Below, piece by piece: positions 4,842 to 5,524 of a stretch of 5,524 nucleotides of DNA (position 1 is the first letter of the stretch; every line of letters starts with the position of its first letter). Location of the stretch: positions 1 through 5,524 of the forward strand of contig JBPCPM010000095.1 of NCBI GenBank assembly GCA_050999155.1. The letters run 5' to 3'. The notes under the pieces were generated by a model that saw only the letters and a program-made list of their open reading frames with translations, was not told where the DNA came from and did not search any database. The position numbers and the translations under genes are program-made. This stretch comes from JBPCPM01 sp050999155 (GTDB lineage: Bacteria; Actinomycetota; Thermoleophilia; Solirubrobacterales; 70-9).

Positions 4842-5459
4842 TCAGCGCTTGACGATCGACCGTACGAGCTCGGCGCCGTGGTTGGCGACCCAGGATGGCG
4901 TGCTCTTGCGCGACGCGCCCAGGGCCTCACGCAGTGCCTGCCCGGTCTGCGGTCCGTGCAACCCCTCGCCGTGGCCGACGAGCAGATGCTCGGGCTCGAG
5001 GCCGGCCAGCGCGCCCCGTGGCGGCGTTAGGCGCAGCATTGGGTGCACGGCCAGCGGCTCGTCGCCTGCGCGAAAGTAGTCGACGGTCCCCACGGCCTCG
5101 GGCACGAGCAGCAGGCGCTGCGCCTCCCACCACAGCGCGGACTCCTTCCACCAGCGGTTGCGCACGACCTCGACGAAGGAGAACGGCGCGCCGTCGATCG
5201 GGTCCAGCGGCTGCTGGTGGACCTCGACGCCGAGCGCCTCGGCCGCCTGCTTCGAATCCCGCTGGTGGCGGTCGAGCAACACCAGCACGCCGGCCGGCTC
5301 GCCAAGCTCGCGCACGCGACGCTCGACCTCGTCGTCCCAGACCGGGTCGACGACCCAGACCTTGCCGTCGGCCAGCACGGCGTGGCAGGCACGCTCCATC
5401 GCCGGCGGCGTCGGCGCGATCCAGCCGAAGCCCAGCTCGCTCTCGTCGCAGAAGCGCAT
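4842..5459 (-). CDS. Degenerate metallo-beta-lactamase-fold-like protein, function unknown
   Basis: The 205-residue product shows the rhythm of a metallo-beta-lactamase fold without the full zinc-site motif. KVWVVDPVWDD at 33-43 matches the early strand ending in an aspartate-proline. GVLVLLDRHQRD at 57-68 stands where HxHxDH is normally found, keeping only H65 and D68. LLLVPEAVGT at 116-125 matches the region of the bridging aspartate, with glutamate in its place. LLVGHGEGLHG at 159-169 matches the late GHG histidine loop. Similar short proteins with an LDRHxRD motif are, as far as I recall, usual in actinobacteria and have no known substrate. It may have weak metal binding, another activity or only a structural role. 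The start is ATG at 5459; the upstream sequence has no clear Shine-Dalgarno. It heads the run of minus-strand genes and is followed after 14 bp by the small unknown protein. Confidence 0.75.
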   Translation of the reverse strand: MRFCDESELGFGWIAPTPPAMERACHAVLADGKVWVVDPVWDDEVERRVRELGEPAGVLVLLDRHQRDSKQAAEALGVEVHQQPLDPIDGAPFSFVEVVRNRWWKESALWWEAQRLLLVPEAVGTVDYFRAGDEPLAVHPMLRLTPPRGALAGLEPEHLLVGHGEGLHGPQTGQALREALGASRKSTPSWVANHGAELVRSIVKR

Positions 5460-5476
5460 TCGACCCCGGGGATAGG

Positions 5477-5490
5477 GCCGCCGCGGCGGC
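5477..5490. repeat. Short GC-only palindrome upstream of the MBL-like gene
   Basis: GCCGCCGCGGCGGC at 5477-5490 is a perfect 14-base palindrome in the short region before the minus-strand gene starting at 5459. It is pure G+C, so it may be a chance product of base composition. An operator role is possible but nothing else supports it. Confidence 0.3.
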
Positions 5491-5524
5491 GCGGCGGCGT
5501 AAGGTTCCCAGAGCGACGCCAGGC

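Noticed and set aside
5500..5505. TAAGGT as a plus-strand -10 element for a gene beyond the right edge
   Set aside because: There is no -35-like hexamer at proper spacing and no visible gene start within the remaining bases.

Overview
The window is GC-rich bacterial DNA (roughly 70% G+C by eye) with tightly packed genes, frequent GTG starts and few Shine-Dalgarno sites. The gene set (CtaG-type oxidase assembly factor, CorA beginning 'MIVDCAHY', a DUF2236/MpaB-like protein, a degenerate metallo-beta-lactamase-like protein) suggests a high-GC actinomycete, perhaps of the Thermoleophilia/Solirubrobacterales kind. The lineage is an inference from protein style; no rRNA is present.

Layout, left to right. 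At the left edge the minus strand carries the first 27 codons of an unknown gene whose GTG overlaps the stop of ctaG (positions 80-1003, minus). Between ctaG and corA lies a 173-bp gap with two tandem copies of a palindromic repeat 72 bp apart. corA (1177-2151, minus) is divergent from a ferritin-like gene (2296-2805, plus), which ends in a strong hairpin. The next gap (2806-3067) holds the broken 5' end of an SRPBCC-domain gene on the minus strand, possibly preceded by the tail of an ArsR-type regulator. A minus-strand cluster follows, written here in transcription order: metallo-beta-lactamase-like protein (5459-4842), a 60-residue unknown protein (4827-4645), a single-domain SpoT/MESH1-like HD hydrolase (4527-3934) and a DUF2236 oxygenase-like protein (3883-3068). 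Between the small protein and the HD gene, a plus-strand fragment encodes a perfect cupin motif 1 and little else.

The intact genes look like housekeeping or accessory metabolism: respiratory oxidase assembly, divalent metal transport, iron handling, alarmone-type hydrolysis and a putative haem oxygenase. Nothing shows that they form one pathway. The most unusual content is in the gaps: two gene remnants (SRPBCC and cupin) and a duplicated palindromic element. I see no convincing new multi-gene system, and no tRNA, rRNA, CRISPR array, transposase or phage gene.
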